From positions 1-64,000 of the forward strand of contig CAZLMG010000016.1 in the NCBI GenBank assembly GCA_964560765.1: 64,000 bases of DNA. Direction: 5' to 3'. The position numbers and the translations under genes are program-made. Every line of letters begins with the position of its first letter. The stretch's first letter is position 1. Origin of the DNA: CAZLMG01 sp964560765 (lineage in GTDB: Bacteria; Bdellovibrionota_B; Oligoflexia; Oligoflexales; CAZLMG01). The notes under the pieces are model-generated. The model did no database searches, was not told the origin of the DNA, and saw only the letters and a program-made list of their open reading frames with translations. Positions 7,828-15,894 of the stretch are shown one piece after another.

Positions 7828-9999
7828 TTGAACAGGCTAAACCACATCTTGACTGCAATACTATTCGCCTTGAGTGCGCAAGCGCGTGCCAACTTCCCTG
7901 TCCCGATCGAAGTTAAATCGAGCTTCGTCCGTAATATCAACTCAGAAGTGACCTACTTTCACGACCCAGATAACAAAACCAGCATTCGCGATGTTCTAGC
8001 AAATAGTTTGCCGTGGCAGCAGCCAACTTCGAGCAACGTGATGTTCGGCTTGAAGTCGAGCACTACCTGGATAAAGTTTGACCTTGCCAACGATTCTGAT
8101 CAAATCATGGTTACTCACCTAGAGCTCAACCCAGTTTTTCTCGAGGAAGTTGCTCTCTACGACCACAAGGGTGCTGTCCTGGGCTTATCTGGATCCACAC
8201 GTCCAAATCCCCAGTTCGAAGCCTTTCCTGCCGTGCAAATAGACAGCCCCCCTGGCACGCATCGGTACTATCTGGAGATCAAGAGTCGCGCCAGCGCCGT
8301 ATCCTTAATTCTGCGCTCGCATGACGAGTATCAAAAGAAAACTCGCTTTGACTTGGCCATGTTCTGCGCTTTGGTGGGCGGGTTGATGACACTCTTGATT
8401 TATCACTTCTTCTTGTTCAGGACGTACCGAAACAAAATCTATCTGCACTACTCACTATTTATTGCCGCCACAATGTTGTTTACCGTCGCCTTTACTTCTT
8501 ACCACCGAGCCCTATTACCCTCGGTGCTTCTCGGATTTCGCGTAGACTTTTGGTGGTCAGCCATCAGCGCGCCACTTTTGTTCCTGGCGATGACCAGATT
8601 CTCGCATAGCCTGCTCAATCTACGCGCTCGTCTTGACTCATCCCTTAAGTGGCGAAGGCCGGTCAGCGCAGCCCTTTATTGCCTGCCTGCAACTCAAATC
8701 ATTGCACTCATATGGGTGTTCGCCACAGACGACCCGCATGCGCTAATTCTCATTCGGCTTTCAGCCCTTGCCCACATCCTCATACTGCCAAATCTGGCTC
8801 TCTATTTGTGGCTCCGAAATGGCCGAAACGTCATCGATGCTTATTACGCCTTGTCTTGGCTGCCTTTTGCTGCAGGTGCATTCATGATTGTGGCGTGGCT
8901 ATCGGGAGCTATTGCACACCATGATATCTTCTCGTGGAGCTCGCCGATTGGCGCCATCATTCAGTCTACCCTGCTGTCTTTTGTGGCAGGTCAGCAGCTA
9001 AACATTATCACTCACGAAAAGCTCGCCGAGCAACAAGCTAAGCTACGCGTAATGGGCGAGCTCGAGACGCAAGTCGCAAACCTGGAACGGCGCGATCGGG
9101 TCATTTCATCGTTCGTCAGTCTGGACATTGTCGAAGAACTAGCCCAGGGCAAAGACCCATTGCAGTTTGCGCCACACAACGTCGAGAAATGCGTCGTATT
9201 CCTAGACATGCACGGATACACCACGTTCTCTGAATCTCACTCCACCCACGAGCTTCACAGCGTCATCAACGAATACTTTACGATCATCAATGACATGACC
9301 TACGCAGCTGGCGGGCAGGTTAACAAGATCATTGGTGACGCCATGATGATCGTATTTGACGAACCTGAATCTTGCCGGGAAGCGATTCTAAACCTAAGAA
9401 AGCAGCTCTCTGCAATGAACCGCTTGCGAGTAGAGCGCGGAAGCCAGCCGTTAAAGTTTGGAGTCGGCATTTCCTACGGCACCATGCTTGCCGCCAATTT
9501 TGGATCCGCCCACAAACTTGACAGAACAATGATTGGCGATACGGTGAATGTCGCATCGCGACTTGAAACCATCACTCGTATGTTTAATGTTGATGTCCTG
9601 TGCTCAAAAGAATTCGTCGATCTGCAGCCCGACTATCGATTTTTCAGGCCTGCCGCCTACGTTCTCCTCAAAGGAAAAACAAAAAAGTCGCTGGTGTACG
9701 AACTTTTTGGACACAACCTTCCCGAAGTCGTCGAATGGAAAGAGTTCACTAAGCCATACATCCTCGAGGTCATTGACCTGGAGTTGAATGGGCAGTACGT
9801 CGAGGCGATTCGAATCATAGCCTCTCTGGTCCGCCGCTGCCCAAGGCATACATATAAGAAGGGGCAGATCATGGACATGACCTTGAATTCCATGATTCAG
9901 GCAATTGAGGAGAAAATGCGGTTACAGGGTCATGAAGTACCTAACTGGGAAGCACTCAGCGACTCCAAACATTTCAATAACATTCGAATTGCGAGTTAG
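7828..9999 (+). CDS. 7TMR-DISM receptor with class III adenylate cyclase domain
   Basis: 723 aa from the TTG at 7828, chosen because GGAAGG lies eight bases upstream and the resulting N-terminus is a clean signal peptide ending ALSAQARA; a TTG at 7795 lacks both. After it come a periplasmic 7TMR-DISMED2-like beta domain (about 25-165), seven membrane segments (about 175-390), a short coiled coil (about 405-435) and a cyclase domain (450-620). Asp460 and Asp504 bind metal; Lys500 and Thr567 indicate ATP as substrate; Asn574 and Arg578 complete the active site. A helical C-terminal tail of about 90 residues follows. First gene of an operon with the dehydrogenase (one base between stop and start) and the PilZ-acyltransferase. 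Confidence 0.9.
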   Translation: MNRLNHILTAILFALSAQARANFPVPIEVKSSFVRNINSEVTYFHDPDNKTSIRDVLANSLPWQQPTSSNVMFGLKSSTTWIKFDLANDSDQIMVTHLELNPVFLEEVALYDHKGAVLGLSGSTRPNPQFEAFPAVQIDSPPGTHRYYLEIKSRASAVSLILRSHDEYQKKTRFDLAMFCALVGGLMTLLIYHFFLFRTYRNKIYLHYSLFIAATMLFTVAFTSYHRALLPSVLLGFRVDFWWSAISAPLLFLAMTRFSHSLLNLRARLDSSLKWRRPVSAALYCLPATQIIALIWVFATDDPHALILIRLSALAHILILPNLALYLWLRNGRNVIDAYYALSWLPFAAGAFMIVAWLSGAIAHHDIFSWSSPIGAIIQSTLLSFVAGQQLNIITHEKLAEQQAKLRVMGELETQVANLERRDRVISSFVSLDIVEELAQGKDPLQFAPHNVEKCVVFLDMHGYTTFSESHSTHELHSVINEYFTIINDMTYAAGGQVNKIIGDAMMIVFDEPESCREAILNLRKQLSAMNRLRVERGSQPLKFGVGISYGTMLAANFGSAHKLDRTMIGDTVNVASRLETITRMFNVDVLCSKEFVDLQPDYRFFRPAAYVLLKGKTKKSLVYELFGHNLPEVVEWKEFTKPYILEVIDLELNGQYVEAIRIIASLVRRCPRHTYKKGQIMDMTLNSMIQAIEEKMRLQGHEVPNWEALSDSKHFNNIRIAS

Positions 10000-10000
10000 C

Positions 10001-10798
10001 ATGAATATTGATGCATGGCTTCATTCGCACTTTAAGAGCGGTGATTTTGCCCTGATTACCGGCACCACAACGGGGATCGGCCACTCGTATGCGAAAGAGC
10101 TGGCGAAGCGCAAGTGCAACCTCATCTGCATTGCCAATGAGGGCCAAGAGCTTGCTACGCAAGCGAAAGATTTCGAACGCGAGTACGACATCAAAGTGAT
10201 TAGCCACAACGTCGATTTTCGCGACAGCCACGCAACTATGGCCATTGCCAAAGAAGTCGCTTCTTTGCCCATCAAGATCTTGATTAATAATGCCGGATTT
10301 GGCCTCAAGGGACGCTTTGAAGCCAATGACGTTCAGGACTACGTAGACATTATTTCCGTCAACGCGACTGCACCTGTAATTCTACTGAGGGCTATTCTTC
10401 CCGAAATGCAAAAGCGCGCCAAAGGTCTGGTGATACACGTCTCCTCTATAAACTCGCTGCTCCCTATCCCAAAGAACCAAGTATACACGGCCACAAAAGC
10501 CTTCTGCTCTAGCTATGCTTCTGCCGTAGCAAGGGAAAACAAGGACTCCGGTATAGATTTTCAACTAGTACTTCCTGGCACGACGCGCACCCCATTTCAT
10601 GATCGGCAGGGCGCTAAGCCACAAAAGATGACCATGATGCCTGAAGATGTAGTGAACTTATCATTACAAAATGTGTCAAAGGCAATCTGTATTCCCAATC
10701 GCGGCGATCGCATTTTGGCGAAGGTGGTACCGTTCTTGCCACACAACTTTAGGATGGACCTCGCTTCCTATATTTTGAGTAAGCGACTGGGAATCTAA
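10001..10798 (+). CDS. Short-chain dehydrogenase/reductase
   Basis: 265 aa from the ATG at 10001, immediately after the cyclase stop (TAGCATG). Classic SDR features: TGTTTGIG nucleotide-binding motif near residue 20, NNAGFG, catalytic Ser in HVSSINS, and YTATK as the YxxxK pair. The variable C-terminal region (PLVTRTPF-like segment LPGTTRTPFHD and a basic end) is of the type seen in SDRs acting on hydrophobic substrates such as acyl chains or steroids, but substrate cannot be read from sequence. Its location between a membrane cyclase and a PilZ-acyltransferase suggests it modifies a precursor or product of the acyltransferase. Confidence 0.9.
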   Translation: MNIDAWLHSHFKSGDFALITGTTTGIGHSYAKELAKRKCNLICIANEGQELATQAKDFEREYDIKVISHNVDFRDSHATMAIAKEVASLPIKILINNAGFGLKGRFEANDVQDYVDIISVNATAPVILLRAILPEMQKRAKGLVIHVSSINSLLPIPKNQVYTATKAFCSSYASAVARENKDSGIDFQLVLPGTTRTPFHDRQGAKPQKMTMMPEDVVNLSLQNVSKAICIPNRGDRILAKVVPFLPHNFRMDLASYILSKRLGI

Positions 10799-10808
10799 GA
10801 GAGATTCA

Positions 10809-12257
10809 ATGAGCAATATCGCCCTAAAATTGACGCCCACCGAACTGCCCGAACTCGATAGCGATCGCCGAGAGTCCAAGCGAATCGCTTTTTATAAAGG
10901 TGAATTCCCCATTGCCACGATTGAACTTGGCGGAAAGCTCTACGAAGCCGAGGTATACGATATCTCGTCCAAGGGGGCGGGAATACTTCCACTTGTCGAG
11001 ATTCCCGGGCTTGACTCGATTTCGCAAACGGTCACTCTTCGATTGCACAATGCCAAGCCCAAAACAGCTTCTTTGAAGAACATTGGGCACATTAAATTCT
11101 CCGGATCCTATCGTCTGAAATTGGGGATGGAAATACATCCGACAGCTGAAGGCACAGCCAATCCCGGCGTGCAGATTGCCTGCGACGCTCACATGCCAAT
11201 GGCTTATTGCGAAGACCCCATAGCCTTTAAGCAAACGATTCTCTTTAATGTCTTCTATTTTTCAAACGATGGTATTGGACTCCGTACCAATTTCGATAAT
11301 GCAGCCTTCTTTCAAGGGCTGCTTTTGGACCTTAGTTTGATGTTACCGGCGCGTGGTGAATTTCGAGCCGCCGCCGAAGTACAGGCAACATCGCAAAGCG
11401 GTCGGCAAATTGATATTCACTGCAAATGGCGAAACTGTCCGATCAATCTGCAAAGCGCTATTGCCGAATTCTTGCTGATGTCAACGCCAGACCTTTCAAT
11501 AACAGCACTTCGAAAGCATGGTTTTCTCATCGGTAATCTAGATAAAGCATTTATATTTCGAAGTGCCCAAACTGATGAACAGGTTCAAAGCATTCTCGAG
11601 CTGCGACTCAAATCTGCGCAACAAGATGGTCGCTGGATTGGCGAGACGGATGCAAGAAAAATGATAGACGACTGGGACAAGCACGCCAGACAAATCTTCT
11701 GCGAGGTTAACGGAAAGGTTGTTGGAGCCGCGCGAATCGTCTTTAACAACGGCTTACGCGAACGATCAGAGCACTCCGCTTACGGGATTGAAGTGCCAGA
11801 GTGGCTTTGGGAAAGCGGCTTCGTTGAAGGGTCACGAGTGTGCACGGATCCCGACTTCCGAGGAGGTGATCTCTTCCTTTCCATTCTTCAACATATGTCT
11901 CGAATCGTGACCCAGTCTGGACACAGGTACTTAGTGCTCAATTGCGTTGACAGCCTCGTTCCCGTTTACAAAAAGACCGTCGGCGTCTATTCGCTAAAAA
12001 AGAAATTTCACACCAAGTACATGCAGGACAGAACTCTTAATCTACTTTACGTTGATGTTCGCAAAATACAGATCGGTTTGCGCCTAGCTCCAACGACGTG
12101 GATCGCCCATACACCTGTTGGCGATCATCTACTTAATAAGGGGCATCTTCGTCTCCACTGGTGGGAAAAGCTTCCCCGACGAGTAATGAGCCCCCTGCAC
12201 AAATTAATGCTCTCCGCCTATGAGAAAAAGCGAACAAAAAGAGCGAAGAAACGTTAA
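10809..12257 (+). CDS. PilZ domain fused to a FeeM-like GNAT acyltransferase
   Basis: 482 aa. Residues 15-115 form a PilZ domain with both c-di-GMP motifs intact: R21ESKR25 (RxxxR) and D51ISSKG56 (DxSxxG). Residues 140-240 look like a second, degenerate PilZ-type barrel ending LRKHGF. Residues 248-420 resemble the N-acyl amino acid synthase/FeeM and autoinducer-synthase branch of GNAT enzymes, with E340GSR343 and RGG at 351-353 in the acyl-carrier binding region. The C-terminus is very basic. Known FeeM enzymes join an acyl chain from acyl carrier protein to an amino acid; here the activity would be gated by c-di-GMP. Third gene of the cyclase-SDR operon. Its stop shares TTAA with the convergent hpt stop. 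Confidence 0.8.
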   Translation: MSNIALKLTPTELPELDSDRRESKRIAFYKGEFPIATIELGGKLYEAEVYDISSKGAGILPLVEIPGLDSISQTVTLRLHNAKPKTASLKNIGHIKFSGSYRLKLGMEIHPTAEGTANPGVQIACDAHMPMAYCEDPIAFKQTILFNVFYFSNDGIGLRTNFDNAAFFQGLLLDLSLMLPARGEFRAAAEVQATSQSGRQIDIHCKWRNCPINLQSAIAEFLLMSTPDLSITALRKHGFLIGNLDKAFIFRSAQTDEQVQSILELRLKSAQQDGRWIGETDARKMIDDWDKHARQIFCEVNGKVVGAARIVFNNGLRERSEHSAYGIEVPEWLWESGFVEGSRVCTDPDFRGGDLFLSILQHMSRIVTQSGHRYLVLNCVDSLVPVYKKTVGVYSLKKKFHTKYMQDRTLNLLYVDVRKIQIGLRLAPTTWIAHTPVGDHLLNKGHLRLHWWEKLPRRVMSPLHKLMLSAYEKKRTKRAKKR

Positions 12258-12781
12258 TCCCCCTGTACCTGCGCAATATGCGGCAAGTTGCGATAGAGCC
12301 CATTCAGGTCCAATCCATAGCCAACGACAAACTCATTGGAGACCTCAAAGCCCACATAGTCGATGTGGTGCTTCATCATGTGCGATTCGGGCTTGGACAG
12401 CAGCGAGCAGACCTTGAGCGATGCGGGTTCGCGCACCTTCAAAGTGTCGATCAGGTAGTCTAAGGTTAGGCCGGTATCGACAATATCTTCGACCAGCAGC
12501 ACATGCCGCCCCTTCAGATGCGCTGCCAAATCGTGAGTGATGCGCACGTGTCCAGTGGACTCGGTGCCGTGATAGCTACTGACACCAATGAACTCGATAT
12601 GCATGCGGCAATTAATCTGACGCACCAGATCGCTGAGAAAAATGACAGACCCCTTTAAGACGCCGATCACGACCAGCTCTTCACCGGCGTAATCACGACT
12701 GATCGTGGCGCCAAGCGCAGCAATCCGGGCTGCGATCGCTTGCTCATCAAACAGAGGCCGCATCTTCAACTCGTTCGCCAT
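12254..12781 (-). CDS. hpt: Hypoxanthine phosphoribosyltransferase
   Basis: 175 aa, normal for the family. The PRPP-binding motif VLLVEDIVDTGLTL is complete, the N-terminal flexible-loop region IGVSSYHGT matches bacterial Hpt, and the hood region VVGYGLDLNGLYRNLPHI is typical. It converts hypoxanthine (and guanine) plus PRPP to the nucleotide in purine salvage. It is last in an operon with the purine and pyrimidine nucleoside phosphorylases (15 bases after the preceding stop), which supply its base substrate. The stop overlaps the stop of the PilZ-acyltransferase gene. Confidence 0.96.
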   Translation of the reverse strand: MANELKMRPLFDEQAIAARIAALGATISRDYAGEELVVIGVLKGSVIFLSDLVRQINCRMHIEFIGVSSYHGTESTGHVRITHDLAAHLKGRHVLLVEDIVDTGLTLDYLIDTLKVREPASLKVCSLLSKPESHMMKHHIDYVGFEVSNEFVVGYGLDLNGLYRNLPHIAQVQGD

Positions 12782-12796
12782 CTTGAATTCGCTCCT

Positions 12797-13621
12797 TTAG
12801 GATATCTGGGCGCCGCAAGTAACGGCGTGAGTGAGTAGTTCGTTCAATTTCGGACCGATGGTTTTACCCATCTGCAATACCTCTTCGTGGTCCACCTTTG
12901 CCGCCAAACCGCCTGCAAAATTGGTGACCAGGCTCATGGCCGCGACGCGCATACCCATATGTCGAGCCGCGATCGTCTCCAAGACGGTGCTCATGCCGAC
13001 GCAGTTCGCGCCGAGGATGCCAAACATGCGGGTTTCCGCCGGAGTCTCATAAGTCGGCCCAAGAGCCCCCAAATAAACCCCCTCACGAGTCTTGCCTAAA
13101 CGATGAATCGCTTTGCGCCAGGATGCATCGTAAGCTTCCACCATATCTAAAAACTGAGGCCCCAAACCCGCCGCTTCCCCGACCAGACAATTGCGACCGG
13201 TGAAATTAATGTGATCTTTGAGGACGATCACTTCGCCGGGCTTGTATTCTGGATCGACACTGCCTGCCGCATTGGTAAACAAGGCGCGCTTTACCCCAGC
13301 GCGAGCCAATGCACGAACAGCATGCACGACGTCGTCGGGCTGATAACCTTCATACAGGTGAATACGACCAGTGCACAAAATGACAGACTTATCGCCGACG
13401 CGGCCGCGAATGATGCTGGCGCCATGACCGTGCACTTTTGGCTGATGCAAAAAGGGTACTTCCGAAAAAGAGAGGCTGACCTCTGGCTTCACAACCTCAG
13501 CAAATGCTTTGAAGCCCGAACCCAAAACGACTAAAACATCGCTCTTCAAGTCCGCGCCAAAGCTATCTTTCAGCACCTGCGCCGACGCGGCGACACGCTG
13601 CTCAACCGTCAATTGACTCAC
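12797..13621 (-). CDS. punA: Purine nucleoside phosphorylase (trimeric type)
   Basis: 274 aa from the GTG at 13621, whose first bases overlap the deoA stop (GTGA) and which has GGAG eight bases upstream; a longer start at 13687 would overlap deoA by 70 bases and exceed family length. Family blocks: VLGSGFKAF, VHGHGASIIRG, GRIHLYEGY, FTNAAGSVDP, KDHINFTGRN, LGPTYETPAETRM and the VTNFAGGLA end block. The Asn in VTNFAG fits the inosine/guanosine-specific class. It splits purine nucleosides with phosphate, feeding free bases to Hpt. Confidence 0.95.
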   Translation of the reverse strand: MSQLTVEQRVAASAQVLKDSFGADLKSDVLVVLGSGFKAFAEVVKPEVSLSFSEVPFLHQPKVHGHGASIIRGRVGDKSVILCTGRIHLYEGYQPDDVVHAVRALARAGVKRALFTNAAGSVDPEYKPGEVIVLKDHINFTGRNCLVGEAAGLGPQFLDMVEAYDASWRKAIHRLGKTREGVYLGALGPTYETPAETRMFGILGANCVGMSTVLETIAARHMGMRVAAMSLVTNFAGGLAAKVDHEEVLQMGKTIGPKLNELLTHAVTCGAQIS

Positions 13622-14922
13622 GCGAACGTCTCCAAAATCAGAGTGTCTTCCCCTGGCGAGTCCGACAAAGTATATGCCTGTCGGCAAAGGCGCTCGGCTT
13701 CCTGCAAGCGAGCCGCATCTGGCGCGTGGATGGTCAGTAAGGTATCGCCCCTCTTCAGCTTCGATCCCACACGGCGAAGTCCCGTCAAGCCGACACCCGG
13801 ATCGATCGTATCAGTCACCATCCGTCGTCCACCACCCATGGCCAATATGGCCAACCCCAATGCCCGGACATCGACCTTCGCGACATAAGCATCGTCGGCC
13901 ACGACAACGTCCTTTTTAATCTTGGCGCTCGGCATGCGAGTTGTATCTTGTAAGGCCTTGACGTCTGCGCCCTGCGCGGACGCAATCTGGCAAAACTTCT
14001 CAAAGGCCCGGCCGTTCGCCAGATGGCTCTCAAGAGTCTTACGAATCTCCTGCGCTGCGCGCTCGGGAAAGGCCAGCTGCACCATCTCACAAGCGAGCGT
14101 CAATGAAAGCTCGCGGGTGTCCGCTGGCCCTTTTCCACGTAGTACATCTATGCTCTCGATGACTTCCAAAGCATTTCCAGCGTGGGTACCCAGCGGCGAA
14201 TCCATGCTCGTCAAGAAAGCTCGCACCTTGACACCACACTGCTGACCAATTCCAACCAGATGTCGCGCTAACTCCCGCGCATCAGCCAAGTTGCTCATAA
14301 AGGCGCCCGAACCATACTTGACGTCCATGACCAATCCGCCGAGGCCGGCAGCTAACTTCTTGGACAAAATGGAAGCCGTAATCAACGGAATGGATTCGAC
14401 CGTAGCCGTCACGTCACGCAGGGCGTAGAGACGCTGGTCCAACGCCGCAATTTCCGGGGTCTGTCCCATGAACACGCCACCGTGCTCGCGCATAATGGAC
14501 CGCGCTTGCGCTAAGTTGGGCCGTGCTGACATGCCGGGGATGGACTCCAGTTTGTCGAGGGTGCCTCCCGTATGCCCCAATCCACGGCCTGAAATCATTG
14601 GCACGCGAACGCCTTCAAGGACGGCCAGGGGCAAAAGAATCAATGACGTCTTGTCGCCAATGCCGCCCGTACTGTGCTTGTCGACAACGAGATGCCGAGG
14701 AAAGTCCCACTGCAAACACGTACCCGAATCGCGCGCAATTTCTGTGAGAGCTACGGCCTCAGCAAATGACATGCCCTTGAGTGTGATTGCCATCAGTAAG
14801 GCGCTTACCTGATAGTCGGGAATATCACCGCGCAGGTAGCCGCCAAAAAACTCCTGCATCGCCTCACGCGACAGCGTACCGCCGTCGCGCTTGATACGGA
14901 TGATCTCCTGGGGGACAAACAT
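13618..14922 (-). CDS. deoA: Thymidine/pyrimidine-nucleoside phosphorylase
   Basis: 434 aa. Phosphate-binding KHSTGGIGDKTS near residue 85, GRGLGHTGGTLDKLES, KKLAAGLGGLVMDVKYGSGA and a C-terminal PYNP-type domain (GLTGLRRVGSKLKRGD) define the family. It phosphorolyses thymidine and, in the PyNP subgroup, uridine; sequence by eye does not separate DeoA from Pdp. First gene of the salvage operon deoA-punA-hpt, with a 4-base overlap to punA. Start ATG is 186 bases from the divergent zinc-ribbon gene. Confidence 0.94.
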   Translation of the reverse strand: MFVPQEIIRIKRDGGTLSREAMQEFFGGYLRGDIPDYQVSALLMAITLKGMSFAEAVALTEIARDSGTCLQWDFPRHLVVDKHSTGGIGDKTSLILLPLAVLEGVRVPMISGRGLGHTGGTLDKLESIPGMSARPNLAQARSIMREHGGVFMGQTPEIAALDQRLYALRDVTATVESIPLITASILSKKLAAGLGGLVMDVKYGSGAFMSNLADARELARHLVGIGQQCGVKVRAFLTSMDSPLGTHAGNALEVIESIDVLRGKGPADTRELSLTLACEMVQLAFPERAAQEIRKTLESHLANGRAFEKFCQIASAQGADVKALQDTTRMPSAKIKKDVVVADDAYVAKVDVRALGLAILAMGGGRRMVTDTIDPGVGLTGLRRVGSKLKRGDTLLTIHAPDAARLQEAERLCRQAYTLSDSPGEDTLILETFA

Positions 14923-15019
14923 CTAGAAATTTCCTCGATTGAACCTAACCAGATAACCGATGCCGAAGAAAAAATTAACCGGAGAATCGGTCTGCCGAGC
15001 CGTATTTATAAAATAGCCC

Positions 15020-15047
15020 TTGACAAGTATGGGGATAATAGTATGAT
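15020..15047 (+). promoter_or_regulatory. Strong sigma70-type promoter of the zinc-ribbon gene
   Basis: TTGACA at 15020-15025 (perfect -35) and TATGAT at 15042-15047 with 16 bases between them, giving a leader of about 55 bases before the ATG at 15109. This is the best promoter match I found in the window. Confidence 0.7.
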
Positions 15048-15108
15048 TCGTCCCTCGGTTTTATATTCTATGGGATTTTAATAATTTCATTAGGACCAGG
15101 GGGTACGC

Positions 15109-15351
15109 ATGTCCAACGTGCACGAGGGCTCTCGCGAATTTCAGTCGAATAAAGTGAAGCGCCTGCCACCGTCGGTTGTCAAAGACATTGAATTGAAGAA
15201 CCATGCAAGAAGACTGGCAAATCTCTCGCCAATTCGCATCAAGGTACGCAACTGCATCTCTTGCGGAACACTTTTCGAATCCGCCGGTAACCGCACTTGT
15301 GGCTGCAACACCCGCAGCACTGGCTACATCGCTGGCCGCGAAATCATCTGA
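15109..15351 (+). CDS. Small zinc-ribbon protein
   Basis: 80 aa; ATG preceded by AGGGGG. The N-terminal half is basic and helical; the C-terminal half carries C49-x2-C52 (NCISCGTLFES) and C64-G-C66 (NRTCGCN), a four-cysteine zinc-ribbon arrangement of the CxxC-xFeS type found in many small bacterial proteins of unknown role. It has its own near-consensus promoter and a strong intrinsic terminator, so it is likely a highly expressed single-gene unit. Nucleic-acid binding is a reasonable guess from the basic charge and the ribbon; nothing in the sequence proves it. Confidence 0.8.
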   Translation: MSNVHEGSREFQSNKVKRLPPSVVKDIELKNHARRLANLSPIRIKVRNCISCGTLFESAGNRTCGCNTRSTGYIAGREII

Positions 15352-15373
15352 TCGATCCTCAGCAAAACGAGTC

Positions 15374-15402
15374 TAGGGCGCCAAATATTTGACGCCCTTT
15401 TC
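15374..15402 (+). terminator. Intrinsic terminator after the zinc-ribbon gene
   Basis: GGGCG-CAAAT pairs with ATTTG-CGCCC (one C/A mismatch inside the stem), followed at once by TTTTCTTTT. It lies 23 bases after the stop codon. Confidence 0.85.
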
Positions 15403-15534
15403 TTTTAAGTTGCTGAATTTATAAGAGAAAAATATTTTTTTACTCAGGTTCTCATCCGCTATTCCGAATGAACCCATGGCGCAATTCGCGCCTATTGCCG
15501 GGGGACCAAAAGCCCGGCCGAGGAGTTCCTTTGC

Positions 15535-15891
15535 GTGGATGAGGTCCGGTTCAGCCGCCGACCCTATAACGTCACCTATTACAAGGATGGCGAGCAGCAT
15601 ACTATTCGCCGCGTTCCACCGCGAAAGCTCCACGACATCATGCCCAAAGATGAAGTGATGTTGACCACGAAAAAGAATGTGGATTTTGAAGAGGGTGACG
15701 AGTTTACGGTCAAGAACATCAGCCCAAGGCAACCAAACACGATCCAGGTCGAAGACGATGAGGGACGGACGACCTTCGTCCCCTACTACGATCTGGAAGT
15801 GACGGAGAGCTTCGACTTCCTCGATGACGATGGCAAGCCCGTCGCCGCCAATGAAGCTCCGGTCAATAACCGGTACCTACTCTGGCCATGA
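15535..15891 (+). CDS. Acidic hypothetical protein
   Basis: 118 aa from GTG 15535 with AGGAG nine bases upstream. The protein is acidic and contains several short beta-like segments (EVMLTTKKNVDF, GDEFTVKNI, TIQVEDDEGR, TFVPYYDLEV) suggestive of a small beta-barrel of the SH3/OB type; the end is DDDGKPVAANEAPVNNRYLLWP. No signal peptide. I do not recognise a family. It follows the terminator of the zinc-ribbon gene and is convergent with the large lipoprotein gene, whose stop lies 3 bases away. Confidence 0.75.
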   Translation: MDEVRFSRRPYNVTYYKDGEQHTIRRVPPRKLHDIMPKDEVMLTTKKNVDFEEGDEFTVKNISPRQPNTIQVEDDEGRTTFVPYYDLEVTESFDFLDDDGKPVAANEAPVNNRYLLWP

Positions 15892-15894
15892 GAT

